Part shown: piece by piece, positions 10,423 to 23,707 of the stretch
Layout: every line of letters starts with the position of its first letter
Numbering within the stretch: position 1 is the stretch's first letter
Source of the DNA: Oncomelania hupensis
Taxonomy: Eukaryota > Mollusca > Gastropoda > Littorinimorpha > Pomatiopsidae
DNA: 64,000 nucleotides
NCBI GenBank assembly: GCA_036898135.1
Contig: CM072520.1
Location: forward strand, 1,711,386 to 1,775,385
Direction: 5' to 3'
Position numbers and translations under genes: made by a program
Notes under the pieces: model-generated
What the model was told of the DNA's origin: nothing
Database searches by the model: none
Seen by the model: the letters and a program-made list of their open reading frames with translations, nothing else

Positions 10423-13400
10423 ACAGGACCTATAGTGCATGCTGGCTGTATTGGTGTTTACAGGACCTATAGTGCATGTTGGCTGTATTGGTGTTTACAG
10501 GACCTATATATAGTGTATAGTGCATGGCGGCTGTATTGGTGTTTACAGGACCTATAGTGTATAGTGCATGGCGGCTGTATTGGTGTTTACAGGACCTGTA
10601 GTGCATGGCAGCTGTATTGGTGTTTACAGGACCTATAGTGCATGCTGGCTGTATTGGTGTTTACAGGACCTATAGTGCATGCTGGCTGTATTGGTGTTTA
10701 CAGGACCTATAGTGCATGCTGGCTGTATTGGTGTTTACAGGACCTGTAGTGCATGGCAGCTGTATTGGTGTTTACAGGACCTATAGTGCATGCTGGCTGT
10801 ATTGGTGTTTACAGGACCTATAGTGCATGTTGGCTGTATTGGTGTTTACAGGACCAATAGTGCATGCTGGCTGTATTGGTGTTTACAGGACCTATAGTGC
10901 ATGTTGGCTGTATTGGTGTTTACAGGACCTATAGTGCATGTTGGCTGTATTGGTGTTTACAGGACCTATAGTGCATGTTGGCTGTATTGGTGTTTACAGG
11001 ACCTATAGTGCATGTTGGTTGTATTGGTGTTTACAGGGCCTATAGTGCATGTTGGCTGTAGTGGTGTTTACAGGACCTATAGTGCATGTAAACTGTATTG
11101 GTGTTTACAGGACCTATAGTGCATGTAAACTGTATTGGTGTTTACAGGACCTATAGTGCATGTAAACTGTATTGGTGTTTACAGGACCTATAGTGCATGT
11201 TGGCTGTAGTGATGTTTACAGGACCTATAGTGCATGTAAACTGTATTGGTGTTTACAGGACCTATAGTGCATGTTGGCTGTATTGGTGTTTACAGGACCT
11301 ATAGTGCATGTTGGCTTTATTGGTGTTTACAGGACCTATAGTGAATGTTGGCTGTATTGGTGTTTACAGGACCTATAGTGCATGTTGGCTGTATTGGTGT
11401 TTACAGGAACTATGGTGCATGCTGGATGTAGTGGTGTTTACAGGACCTATAGTGCATGTTGGCTGTATTGGTGTTTACAGAACCTATAGTGAATGTTGGC
11501 TGTATTGGTGTTTACAGGACCTATAGTGTATAGTGCATGTTGGCTGTATTGCTGTTTACAGGACCTATAGTGTATAGTGCATGCTGGCTGTATTGTTGTT
11601 TACAGGACCAATAGTGCATGCTGGCTGCATTGGTGTTTACAGGACCTATAGTGCATGTTGGCTATATTGGTGTTTACAGGAACTATAGTGTATAGTGTAT
11701 GTTGGCTGTAGTGGTGTTTACAGGACCAATAGTGTATAGTGCATGCTGGCTGTATTGATGTTTACAGGACCAATAGTGTATAGTGCATGCTGGCTGTATT
11801 GGTGTTTACATGACCTATAGTGTATAGTGCATGCTGGCTGTATTGGCGTTTACATGACCTATAGTGTATAGTGCATGCTGGCTGTATTGGTGTTTACAGG
11901 ACCTATAGTGCATGCTGGCTGTATTGGTGTTTACAGGACCTATAGTGCATGCTGGCTGTATTGGTGTTTACAGGACCTATAGTGCATGTTGGCTGTATTG
12001 GTGTTTACAGGACCTATAGTGCATGCTGGCTGTATTGGTGTTTACAGGACCTATAGTGCATGGTGGCTGTATTGGTGTTTACAGGACCTATAGTGTATAG
12101 TGCATGGTGGCTGTATTGGTGTTTACAGGACCTATAGTGCATGTTGGCTGTATTGGTGTTTACAGGACCTATAGTGTATAGTGCATGCTGGCTATATTGG
12201 TGTTTACAGTACCTATAGTGTATAGTGCATGCTGGCTGTATTGGTGTTTACAGTACCTATAGTGTATAGTGCGTGCTGGCTATATTGGTGTTTACAGGAC
12301 CTATAGTGTATAGCGCATGCTGGCTGTATTGGTGTTTACAGTACCTATAGTGTATAGTGCATGCTGGCTGTATTGCTGTTTACAGGACCTATAGTGTATA
12401 GTGCATGATGGCTGTATTGGTGTTTACAGGACCTATAGTGCATGATGGCTGTACTGGTGTTTACAGGACCTATAGTGTATAGTGCATGATGGCTGTATTG
12501 GTGTTTACAGGACCTATAGTGTATAGTGCATGTTGGCTGTATTGGTGTTTACAGGACCTATAGTGAATGTTGGCTGTATTGGTGTTTACAGGACCTATAG
12601 TGTATAGTGCATGTTGGCTGTATTGCTGTTTACAGGACCTTTAGTGTATAGTGCATGCTGGCTGTATTGGTGTTTACAGGACCAATAGTGCATGCTGGCT
12701 GTATTGGTGTTTACAGGACCTATAGTGCATGTTGGCTATATTGGTGTTTACAGGAACTATAGTGTATAGTGTATGTTGTGGTTGTAGTGGTGTTTACAGG
12801 ACCTATAGTGTATAGTGCATGCTGGCTGTATTGGTGTTTACAGGACCTATAGTGTATAGTGCATGCTGGCTGTTTTGGTGTTTACATGACCTATAGTGTA
12901 TAGTGCATGCTGGCTGTATTGGTGTTTACATGACCTATAGTGTATAGTGCATGGTGGCTGTATTGGTGTTTACAGGACCTATAGTGCATGCTGGCTGTAT
13001 TGGTGTTTACAGGACCTATAGTGCATGTTGGCTGTATTGGTGTTTACAGGACCTATAGTGCATGTTGGCTGTATTGGTGTTTACAGGACCTATAGTGAAT
13101 GTTGGCTGTATTGGTGTTTACAGGACCTATAGTGTATAGTGCATGGTGGCTGTATTGGTGTTTACAGGACCAAAAGTGCATGTTGGCTCTAGTGGTGTTT
13201 ACAGGACCTATAGTGCATGTTGGCTGTATTGGTGTTTACAGGACCTATAGTGCATGTTGGCTGTATTGGTGTTTACAGGACCTATAGTGCATGTTGGCTG
13301 TATTGGTGTTTACAGGACCTATAGTGTATAGTGCATGTTGGCTGTATTGGTGTTTACAGGACCTATAGTGTATAGTGCATGCTGGCTGTATTGGCTGTTT

Positions 13401-16400
13401 ACAGGACCTATAGTGTATAGTGCATGATGGCTGTATTGGTGTTTACAGGACCTATAGTGCATGATGGCTGTATTGGTGTTTACAGGACCTATAGTTCATG
13501 GTGCCTGTATTGGTGTTTACAGGAACTATAGTGTATAGTGCATGTTGGCTATATTGGTGTTTACAGGAACTATAGTGTATAGTGTATGTTGGCTGTAGTG
13601 GTGTTTACATGACCTATAGTGTATAGTGCATGCTGGCTGTATTGGTGTTTACAGGACCTATAGTGCATGATGGCTGTGTTGGTGTTTACAGGACCTATAG
13701 TTCATGCTGCCTGTATTGGTGTTTACAGGAACTATAGTGTATAGTGCATGTTGGCTGTAGTGGTGTTTACATGACCTATAGTGTATAGTGCATGCTGGCT
13801 GTATTGGTGTTTACATGACCTATAGTGTATAGTGCATGTTGGCTGTAGTGGTGTTTACATGACCTATAGTGTATAGTGCATGGTGGCTGTATTGGTGTTT
13901 ACAGGACCTATAGTGTATAGTGCATGCTGGCTGTATTGGTGTTTACAGGACCTATAGTGTATAGTGCATGCTGGCTGTATTGGTGTTTACAGGACCTATA
14001 GTGTATAGTGCATGGTGGCTGTATTGGTGTTTACAGGACCTATAGTGTATAGTGCATGGTGGCTGTATTGGTGTTTACAGGACCTATAGTGTATAGTGCA
14101 TGCTGGCTGTATTGGTGTTTACAGGACCTATAGTGTATAGTGCATGCTGGCTGTATTGGTGTTTACAGGACCTATAGTGTATAGTGCATGATGGCTGTAT
14201 TGGTGTTTACATGACCTATAGTGTATAGTGCATGTTGGCTGTAGTGGTGTTTACATGACCTATAGTGTATAGTGCATGATGGCTGTATTGGTGTTTACAG
14301 GACCTATAGTTCATGCTGCCTGTATTGGTGTTTACAGGAACTATAGTGTATAGTGCATGTTGGCTATATTGGTGTTTACAGGAACTATAGTGTATAGTGT
14401 ATGTTGGCTGTAGTGGTGTTTACATGACCTATAGTGTATAGTGCATGCTGGCTGTATTGGTGTTTACAGGACCTATAGTGTATAGTGCATGCTGGCTGTA
14501 TTGGTGTTTACATGACCTATAATGTATTGCGCATGGCGGCTGTATTGGTGTTTACAGGACCTATAGTGTATAGTGCATGTTGGCTGTATTGGTGTTTACA
14601 GGACCTATAGTGCATGATGGCTGTATTGGTGTTTACAGGACCTATAGTGTATAGTGCATGATGGCTGTATTGGTGTTTACAGGACCTTTAGTGCATGATG
14701 GCTGTATTGGTGTTTACAGGACCTATAGTTCATGCTGCCTGTATTGGTGTTTACAGGACCTATAGTGCATAATGGCTGTATTGGTGTTTACAGGACCTAT
14801 ATTGTATGGTGCATGGTGGCTGTATTGGTGTTTACAGGACCTATAGTGCATGATGGCTGTATTGGTGTTTACATGACCTATAATGTATTGCGCATGGCGG
14901 CTGTATTGGTGTTTACATGACCTATAGTGTATAGTGCATGCTGCCTGTATTGGTGTTTACAGGACCTATAGTGCATGATGGCTGTATTGGTGTTTACATG
15001 ACCTATAGTTCATGCTGCCTGTATTGGTGTTTACAGGAACTATAGTGTATAGTGCATGTTGGCTGTATTGGTGTTTACAGGACCTATAGTGTATAGTGCA
15101 TGATGGCTGTATTGGTGTTTACAGGACCTATAGTGTATAGTGCATGATGGCTGTATTGGTGTTTACAGGACCAAAAGTGTATAGTGCATGATGGCTGTAT
15201 TGGTGTTTACAGGACCTTTAGTGCATGATGGCTGTATTGGTGTTTACAGGACCTATAGTTCATGCTGCCTGTATTGGTGTTTACAGGAACTATAGTGTAT
15301 AGTGCATGTTGGCTGTATTGGTGTTTACAGGACCTATAGTGTATAGTGCATGATGGCTGTATTGGTGTTTACAGGACCTTTAGTGCATGATGGCTGTATT
15401 GGTGTTTACAGGACCTATAGTTCATGCTGCCTGTATTGGTGTTTACAGGACCTATAGTGCATAATGGCTGTATTGGTGTTTACAGGACCTATATTGTATG
15501 GTGCATGGTGGCTGTATTGGTGTTTACAGGACCTATAGTGCATGATGGCTGTATTGGTGTTTACAGGACCTATAAGGTATAGTGCATGCTGGCTGTATTG
15601 GTGTTTACAGTACCTATAGTGTATAGTGCATGTTGGCTGTATTGCTGTTTACAGGACCTATAGTGTATAGTGCATGATGGCTGTATTGGTGTTTACAGGA
15701 CCTATAGTGTATAGTGCATGCTGGCTGTATTGGTGTTTACAGGACCTATAGTGTATAGTGCATGATGGCTGTATTGGTGTTTACAGGACCTATAGTGTAT
15801 AGTGCATGTTGGCTGTATTGGTGTTTACAGGACCTATAGTGTATAGTGCATGATGGCTGTATTGGTGTTTACAGGACCTATAGTGTATAGTGCATGATGG
15901 CTGTATTGGTGTTTACAGGACCTATAGTGTATAGTGCATGCTGGCTGTATTGGTGTTTACAGGACCTATAGTGCATGCTGACTGTATTGGTGTTTACAGG
16001 ACCTATAGTGTATGGTGCATGATGGCTGTATTGGTGTTTACAGGACCTATAGTGCATGATGGCTGTATTGGTGTTTACAGGACCTTTAGTGTATAGTGCA
16101 TGATGGCTGTATTGGTGTTTACAGGACCTATAGTGCATGCTGGCTGTATTGGTGTTTACAGGACCTATAGTGCATGATGGCTGTATTGGTGTTTACAGGA
16201 CCTTTAGTGTATAGTGCATGTTGGCTGTATTGGTGTTTACAGGACCTATAGTGTATAGTGCATGTTGGCTGTATTGGTGTTTACATGACCTATAGTGTAT
16301 AGTGCATGTTGGCTGTATTGGTGTTTACAGGACCTATAGTGCATGCTGCCTGTATTGGTGTTTACAGGACCTATAGTGCATGATGGCTGTATTGGTGTTT

Positions 16401-19400
16401 ACAGGACCTATAGTGTATAGTGCATGATGGCTGTATTGGTGTTTACAGGACCTTTAGTGCATGATGGCTGTATTGGTGTTTACAGGACCTATAGTTCATG
16501 CTGCCTGTATTGGTGTTTACAGGACCTATAGTGTGTAGTGCATGATGGCTGTATTGGTGTTTACAGGACCTATAGTTCATGCTGCCTGTATTGGTGTTTA
16601 CAGGACCTGTAGTGTATAGTGCATGATGGCTGTATTGGTGTTTACAGGACCTTTAGTGCATGATGGCTGTATTGGTGTTTACAGGAACTATAGTGTATAG
16701 TGCATGTTGGCTATATTGGTGTTTTCAGGAACTATAGTGTATAGTGTATGTTGGCTGTATTGGTGTTTACATGACCTATAGTGTATAGTGCATGCTGGCT
16801 GTATTTGTGTTTACAGGACCTATAGTGTATAGTGCATGCTGGCTGTATTGGTGTTTACATGACCTATAGTGTATAGCGCATGGCGGCTGTATTGGTGTTT
16901 ACATGACCTATAGTGTATAGTGCATGTTGGCTGTATTGGTGTTTACAGGACCTTTAGTGCATGATGGCTGTATTGGTGTTTACAGGACCTATAGTTTGTG
17001 CTGCCTGTATTGGTGTTTACAGGACCTATAGTGCATGATGGCTGTATTGGTGTTTACAGGACCAATAGTGCATGTTGGCTGTATTGGTGTTTACAGGACC
17101 TATAGTGCATGCTGCCTGTATTGGTGTTTACAGGACCTATAGTGCATGATGGCTGTATTGGTGTTTACAGGACCTATAGTGTATGATGGCTGTATTGGTG
17201 TTTACAGGACCTATAGTGCATGTTGGCTGTATTGGTGTTGACAGGACCTATAGTGCATGTTGGCTGTATTGGTGTTTACAGGACCTATAGTGTATGATGG
17301 CTGTATTGGTGTTTACAGGACCTATAGTGCATGTTGGTTGTATTGGTGTTTACAGGGCCTATAGTGCATGTTGGCTGTATTGGTGTTTACAGGACCTATA
17401 GTGCATGTTGGCTGTATTGGTGTTTACAGGACCTATAGTGCATGTTGGCTGTATTGGTGTTTACAGGACCTATAGTGCATGATGGCTGTATTGGTGTTTA
17501 CAGGACCTATAGTTTGTGCTGCCTGTATTGGTGTTTACAGGACCTATAGTGCATGATGGCTGTATTGGTGTTTACAGGACCTATAGTGTATAGTGCATGA
17601 TGGCTGTATTGGTGTTTACAGGACCTTTAGTGCATGATGGCTGTATTGGTGTTTACAGGACCTATAGTTCATGCTGCCTGTATTGGTGTTTACAGGACCT
17701 ATAGTGCATGATGGCTGTATTGGTGTTTACAGGACCTATATTTTATGGTGTATGGTGGCTGTATTGGTGTTTACAGGACCTATAGTGCATGATGGCTGTA
17801 TCGGTGTTTACAGGACCTATAGTGTATAGTGCATGCTGGCTGTATTGGTGTTTACATGACCTATAGTGTATAGTGCATGCTGGCTGTATTGGTGTTTACA
17901 GGACCTATAGTGTATAGTGCATGCTGGCTGTATTGGTGTTTACAGGACCTATAGTGTATAGTGCATGCTGGCTGTATTGGTGTTTACATGACCTATAGTG
18001 TATAGTGCATGATGGCTGTATTGGTGTTTACATGACCTATAGTGTATAGTGCATGCTGGCTGTATTGGTGTTTACAGGACCTATAGTGTATAGTGCATGC
18101 TGGCTGTATTGGTGTTTACATGACCTATAGTGTATAGTGCATGCTGGCTGTATTGGTGTTTACAGGACCTATAGTGTATAGTGCATGCTGGCTGTATTGG
18201 TGTTTACAGGACCTATAGTGTATAGTGCATGATGGCTGTATTGGTGTTTACAGGACCTATAGTGTATAGTGCATGATGGCTGTATTGGTGTTTACAGGAC
18301 CTATAGTGTATAGTGCATGCTGGCTGTATTGGTGTTTACAGGACCTATAGTGTATAGTGCATGCTGGCTGTATTGGTGTTTACAGGACCTATAGTGTATA
18401 GTGCATGCTGGCTGTATTGGTGTTTACAGGACCTATAGTGTATAGTGCATGCTGGCTGTATTGGTGTTTACAGGACCTATAGTGTATAGTGCATGCTGGC
18501 TGTATTGGTGTTTACAGGACCTATAGTGTATAGTGCATGCTGGCTGTATTGGTGTTTACAGGACCTATAGTGTATAGTGCATGATGGCTGTATTGGTGTT
18601 TACAGGACCTATAGTGTATAGTGCATGATGGCTGTATTGGTGTTTACAGGACCTATAGTGTATAGTGCATGATGGCTGTATTGGTGTTTACAGGACCTAT
18701 AGTGTATAGTGCATGATGGCTGTATTGGTGTTTACAGGACCTATAGTGTATAGTGCATGCTGGCTGTATTGGTGTTTACAGGACCTATAGTGTATAGTGC
18801 ATGCTGGCTGTATTGGTGTTTACAGGACCTATAGTGTATAGTGCATGCTGGCTGTATTGGTGTTTACAGGACCTATAGTGTATAGTGCATGCTGGCTGTA
18901 TTGGTGTTTACAGGACCTATAGTGTATAGTGCATGCTGGCTGTATTGGTGTTTACAGGACCTATAGTGTATAGTGCATGCTGGCTGTATTGGTGTTTACA
19001 GGACCTATAGTGTATAGTGCATGATGGCTGTATTGGTGTTTACAGGACCTATAGTGTATAGTGCATGATGGCTGTATTGGTGTTTACAGGACCTATAGTG
19101 TATAGTGCATGATGGCTGTATTGGTGTTTACAGGACCTATAGTGTATAGTGCATGCTGGCTGTATTGGTGTTTACAGGACCTATAGTGTATAGTGCATGA
19201 TGGCTGTATTGGTGTTTACAGGACCTATAGTGTATAGTGCATGCTGGCTGTATTGGTGTTTACAGGACCTATAGTGTATAGTGCATGCTGGCTGTATTGG
19301 TGTTTACAGGACCTATAGTGTATAGTGCATGCTGGCTGTATTGGTGTTTACAGGACCTATAGTGTATAGTGCATGATGGCTGTATTGGTGTTTACAGGAC

Positions 19401-20150
19401 CTATAGTGTATAGTGCATGCTGGCTGTATTGGTGTTTACAGTACCTATAGTGTATAGTGCATGCTGGCTGTATTGGTGTTTACAGGACCTATAGTGTATA
19501 GTGCATGATGGCTGTATTGGTGTTTACAGGACCTATAGTGTATAGTGCATGCTGGCTGTATTGGTGTTTACAGGACCTATAGTGTATAGTGCATGCTGGC
19601 TGTATTGGTGTTTACAGGACCTATAGTGTATAGTGCATGCTGGCTGTATTGGTGTTTACAGGACCTATAGTGTATAGTGCATGCTGGCTGTATTGGTGTT
19701 TACAGGACCTATAGTGTATAGTGCATGATGGCTGTATTGGTGTTTACAGGACCTATAGTGCATGCTGGCTGTATTGGTGTTTACAGGACCTATAGTGCAT
19801 GCTGACTGTATTGGTGTTTACAGGACCTATAGTGTATGGTGCATGTTGACTGTATTGGTGTTTACAGGACCTATAGTGTATAGTGCATGCTGGATGTATT
19901 GGTGTTTATAGGACCTAAAATGCATGCTGGCTGTATTGGTGTTTACATGACCTATAGTGTATAGTGCATGCTGGCTGTATTGGTGTTTACAGGACCTAAA
20001 ATGCATGCTGGCTGTATTGGTGTTTACAGGACCAATAGTGTATAGTGCATGCTGGCTGTATTGGTGTTTACATGACCTATAGTGTATAGTGCATGCTGGC
20101 TGTATTGGTGTTTATAGGACCTAAAATGCATGCTGGCTGTATTGGTATTT
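10423..20150. repeat. 9.7-kb minisatellite of 37/44-bp monomers
   Basis: The short monomer is 37 bp, starting ACAGGACCTATAGTGCATG and ending TATTGGTGTTT. The long monomer is 44 bp and differs by a duplicated heptamer TATAGTG. Short monomers dominate the left part (10.4-11.5 kb). Long monomers dominate about 17.8-19.75 kb, where neighbours differ mainly at one position (GCTGG or GATGG). The right end decays (AAAATGCATG variants) before the array stops. Small open frames inside it are repeat artefacts. Confidence 0.97.
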
Positions 20151-20454
20151 CTGGCATTCACCCGTGTAGGACACGAGCGTCAGGATCTTTACAGTCCGTG
20201 CTGTGGAACGCGTGCGTACACAGACAGATCTCAGTTTATATTTGCAGCCAAAGGAATCTTGGCCGCCAATGAAGTAGCCTTGTTTTCTCTATTGAAATGT
20301 ATAATAACATTCACCATCCCTATTATCAATATATTTCCTGTATTGTTTACACATGAAGATTGAACTCTCGGAGGACTACTTATGTCGATGATGTTCGATG
20401 TGTAAGTTTTGATAAGAGACTATCCATTAAACATAATTATTTCGTCACAATGTC
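20151..20454. other. Satellite flank with a dispersed repeat
   Basis: Bases 20155-20195 are, in reverse complement, closely similar to 34668-34707 (shared core AAAGATCCTGACGCTC). A dispersed repeat therefore sits at the right edge of the satellite. The remainder shows no gene. Confidence 0.6.
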
Positions 20455-20590
20455 CAGTCTTGACCTAAATGTATATAAATGAAGTCTTGACCTAAATGTA
20501 TATACATGAAGTCTTGACCTAAATGTATATACATGAAGTCTTGACCTAAATGTATATACATGAAGTCTTGACCTAAATGTATATACATGA
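20455..20590. repeat. 27-bp minisatellite, 5 copies
   Basis: The unit starts GTCTTGACCTAAATG and ends with the palindrome TGTATATACA plus TGAA. The first copy has one substitution (ATAAATG). Confidence 0.92.
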
Positions 20591-20656
20591 AGCAGCTGAA
20601 GAAAAAGCAGGATTCAGGGCAGGGCGCAGTACCACTGAACAGATTTTCAACTTCAT
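20591..20656 (+). mobile_element. LINE family A internal fragment (66 bp)
   Basis: A short + strand piece equals the RT segment AGFRAGRSTTEQIFN of family A, with GCAGGATTCAGGGCAGGGCG nearly identical to the copy at 45660. Both ends are abrupt. Confidence 0.8.
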
Positions 20657-21000
20657 GCTGTGTTGGGTGTGAATCGGCTTCACAATCCGTCTACGCACGG
20701 GCGCCTTGAGCACGCCTTCAGCTGGAAAAGCGCTATACAAGAACAATATATGATGTAATAATTCAAACATCTCTGGCTGGGTGGACAGGGAGTGGATCAC
20801 TGGCACCAGCGGTCCTGGCCTGTCTCCAGTAGCATCCAGTAGCACAGCTGCTTCTTCTCTTTTGGATTCACAGGCGGCAACAGAGCTCCTGCGAGAGCAA
20901 CAAATTCATAATGCATAAAGTATGGTCAAGCCATAACCAGACAGCTAATCATTCATTATTTATATCACCGCGCGAGAACACAAAGTGAATGCATTGGATT
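20657..21000. other. Unique sequence with a retroposon-like GCGCC hairpin
   Basis: A GGGCGCCTTGAGC...AAAGCGCTATACAAG motif at about 20698-20740 resembles the 3' hairpin of invertebrate retroposons. No tail or full element can be delimited. Nothing else is recognised before the promoter region. Confidence 0.45.
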
Positions 21001-21014
21001 CTTCATTTGAAGGA

Positions 21015-21023
21015 TATATAAAG
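21015..21023 (+). promoter_or_regulatory. Candidate TATA box
   Basis: TATATAAAG lies about 235 bp upstream of the first coding ATG. Transcription would be expected to start around 21045. This is a sequence guess only; a short upstream ATG occurs near 21053. Confidence 0.35.
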
Positions 21024-21258
21024 TCTCACTTGCCTGGGACAAATTAGTGTGATGAACGTTGGCAGTGTGATTTCAGACTAGCTAGATTAGAGGTTTGCCT
21101 TCAATGTGTTGAAAGTGTAGTGTATTGAACAATAACATCTAAGTGTACGCCGACACGAAGTGAGATATTGAGCTGTGCTTTAACAAAATAGCGCGGAGGG
21201 TGTTTTTTATTTTTATTTTTTGTTTTGTTTTTTGTTGTTCTTGAATTGATCCGTTATT

Positions 21259-22066
21259 ATGGCTACATTGTTGAAGGTCAAAACGGTGACCTTGTTTACC
21301 TTACTCTTGGCTTTGCTTGGGAGGATAACTGCACCCAGTGGCGACAAATCACTGATTTCTCAAAATTTCTCGAATGTGACATCATCACTGGATACATCGA
21401 CTGCTATGACAACAGCTACCTCATCACTGGTGACCTCAACAACTACGCCATCACAGAAGATGTCTCTACTGGATACATCAACAGCTACGTCATCACTGAA
21501 GACGTCAACAGTTACGTCATCACTAGAAACGTCAACTGCTACATCACCACTGGAGACGTCAACAACTACGTCATTAGTGGAGACGTCAACAGCTACGTCA
21601 TCACTGGAGACGTCAACATCTACGTCACTACCGGAGACGTCAACAGCTACGTCGTCAATTTCACGTTGTGACCAATCTACTCCAGATCTGTGTGGGACAA
21701 ACTTTATGTGCGAAAAAGAAAGTGGCCACTTCCTTATGAAGACATCGTTCTACTCTGGTGTCAAACCAGTCATTGACATTACTGAACGTGAAGGACACGG
21801 CACTGTGGACATAGTACTTGGTCCAACTTCTCAAGAGTGCGCATGGCGTGTCACTATTCCTGATCAAACGTATGACAGGACCTATCTCAACCTGACCATT
21901 GATCCTACCTACAAAGCACAAGATACATTGAATTTCACTGTTCGCTTGGTCGAGGACTACACTGGTAAAGTTCACGAATTCGACAGCGAACTTCTGTCCA
22001 ACACGCCCGCCAACGTGAAATCACCCGTCAACCTCACCATCACCCTCTCCAACTTCGATACCTTAG
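21259..22066 (+). CDS. Exon 1: secreted Ser/Thr-rich VWA-CUB protein
   Basis: First coding exon of a candidate secreted or membrane protein. Residues 1-26 form a signal peptide (basic start, then TLFTLLLALLG). Residues 42-135 are a mucin-like Ser/Thr stalk of 9-residue repeats around ETSTATSSL, encoded by 27-bp DNA repeats. Residues 137-269 are a Cys-containing extracellular domain (C137, C145, C151, C194) with an ECAWRVTIPD stretch that looks CUB-like, plus N-glycosylation sequons (NFS, NVT, NLT, NFT). The exon ends at TTAG before donor GTAAAA in phase 1. Its last base joins the first two bases of the exon at 38429 to make a Gly codon. The ATG was chosen because it opens directly into the signal peptide. 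The family is unnamed; calling it a gene rests on the signal peptide, the splice junctions and the downstream domains. Confidence 0.78.
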
Positions 22067-22244
22067 GTAAAAAAAAAACACGCACACACACACATACACG
22101 CACACACACACTAGATATACATATATAATTACCTGGAGAGTTCTTCAGGTCGAATGCTTATTACAAATATTTTTAAAGACTTCGTTGGAGGGTAGAAGAG
22201 ATGTCATTCAGGAATTATTTCATTGTATTATTTAGGGGTAGATC
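22067..22244. other. Intron 1 start, A-rich and (CA)n
   Basis: A short A-run and a CA microsatellite follow the donor directly. No other feature is seen. Confidence 0.6.
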
Positions 22245-22345
22245 AACTGGAAGTAGCATGTTGTCAGTATGTTGTCTGTCAGTATGTTGTCAGTATGTTG
22301 TCTGTCTGTATGTTGTCATGATGTTGTCTGTCAGTATGTTTTGAT
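22245..22345. repeat. Short GTCAGTATGTTGTCT tandem repeat
   Basis: About six irregular copies of a 15-19 bp TGTTGTCTGTCAGTA-like unit inside intron 1. Confidence 0.75.
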
Positions 22346-22491
22346 CTGGGAAGTGAATGAACTATGGTCATTGCTTGTATTATAATTTCATCCCCACACT
22401 GCCCTATTTCCCTCTCTGGGTTTAATATAGAACTCTTCTATTGTTGACCTTTGACATTTACCCTTCCCTTTTATTATAGACGTGTAATAAT

Positions 22492-23706
22492 ACAGTATAC
22501 ACAACACAATACAGTATACACTACACACAACAGTATACACTACAAACTGCTGTATACACTACGTACTGCATTATACTCTACACATTATAGTATACACTAC
22601 ACAATGCAATATACGTTACACATTACAATATACAATTTACAATGCATTACACACAATACCATACAATATGCACTACACAATGCAATATACACCATACAAT
22701 GCTGTATAAATTACATACTACAGTATACATTACACAACACAATATGCACTACAAACTACAATATACACTGCACACTACATCATGCACTACACAATACAGT
22801 ATACGCTGCACAATACAATATGCACTGCACAAAGCAGTATACACTACACAAAACAGTATACACTACACAATAAAATATACACTGCACAATAGAGTATACA
22901 CTGGACAATAAAGTATACATTGGACAATACAGTATGCACTACACAAAGCAGTATACACTACACAATACAGTATACACTTCACAATACAGTGTTCATTACA
23001 CAATACAGTATACGCTACACAATACAGTATACACTACACAATACAGAATGCACTAAGCAATACAATACACACTACCCAATACAGTACACACTACATAATA
23101 AAGTATACACTGCATAATACAGTAATCACTACACAATACAGTATACACTATTCAATACAGTATACACTACCAAATACAGTATAAACTAACAAATATAGTA
23201 TACACTACACAACACAGTATACACTGCATAATATAGTATACACTACACAATAAAGTATACACTGCATACTACAGTAATCACTACACAATACAGTATACAC
23301 TACACAATATAGTATACACTACTCAATACAGTGTACTCCACCCAATAAAGTATACAGTACACACTACAGTATACACTACACAATACAGTATACACTACAC
23401 TATACAAAATACACTACACAATACAGTATACACAATATAAAATTTACAATAATGTATATACTACACCAGGCAATAAGCACTACACAGTACCCTTTACACT
23501 ACACAATACATTAAACACTACTCAATACAGTATAGACTACACAATACAATATGCACTACGCAAAGGAATAAACACTACACAATACAATACAATATACATT
23601 ACATGTACACACTACTTTATGCACTACACAACACCGTATGCACTGGATAATACAATATACACTGCAAAAAACAGTATACATGTACACTACACTTCAGTAT
23701 ACACTA
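22492..23706. repeat. 19-bp degenerate minisatellite, about 60 copies
   Basis: The unit is TACACTACACAATACAGTA with many substitutions and indels, extending 1.2 kb within intron 1. It ends directly at the LINE copy starting at 23708. Its Tyr/Thr/His-rich open frames are artefacts. Confidence 0.93.
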
Positions 23707-23707
23707 A

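Noticed and set aside
10288..20363. Small ORFs rich in VFTGPIVH or LYWCLQDL
   Set aside because: Pure translation of the 37/44-bp satellite.
22451..23117. Tyr/Thr/His-rich ORFs downstream of exon 1
   Set aside because: They arise from the degenerate 19-bp satellite and have no splice-compatible junction with exon 1.
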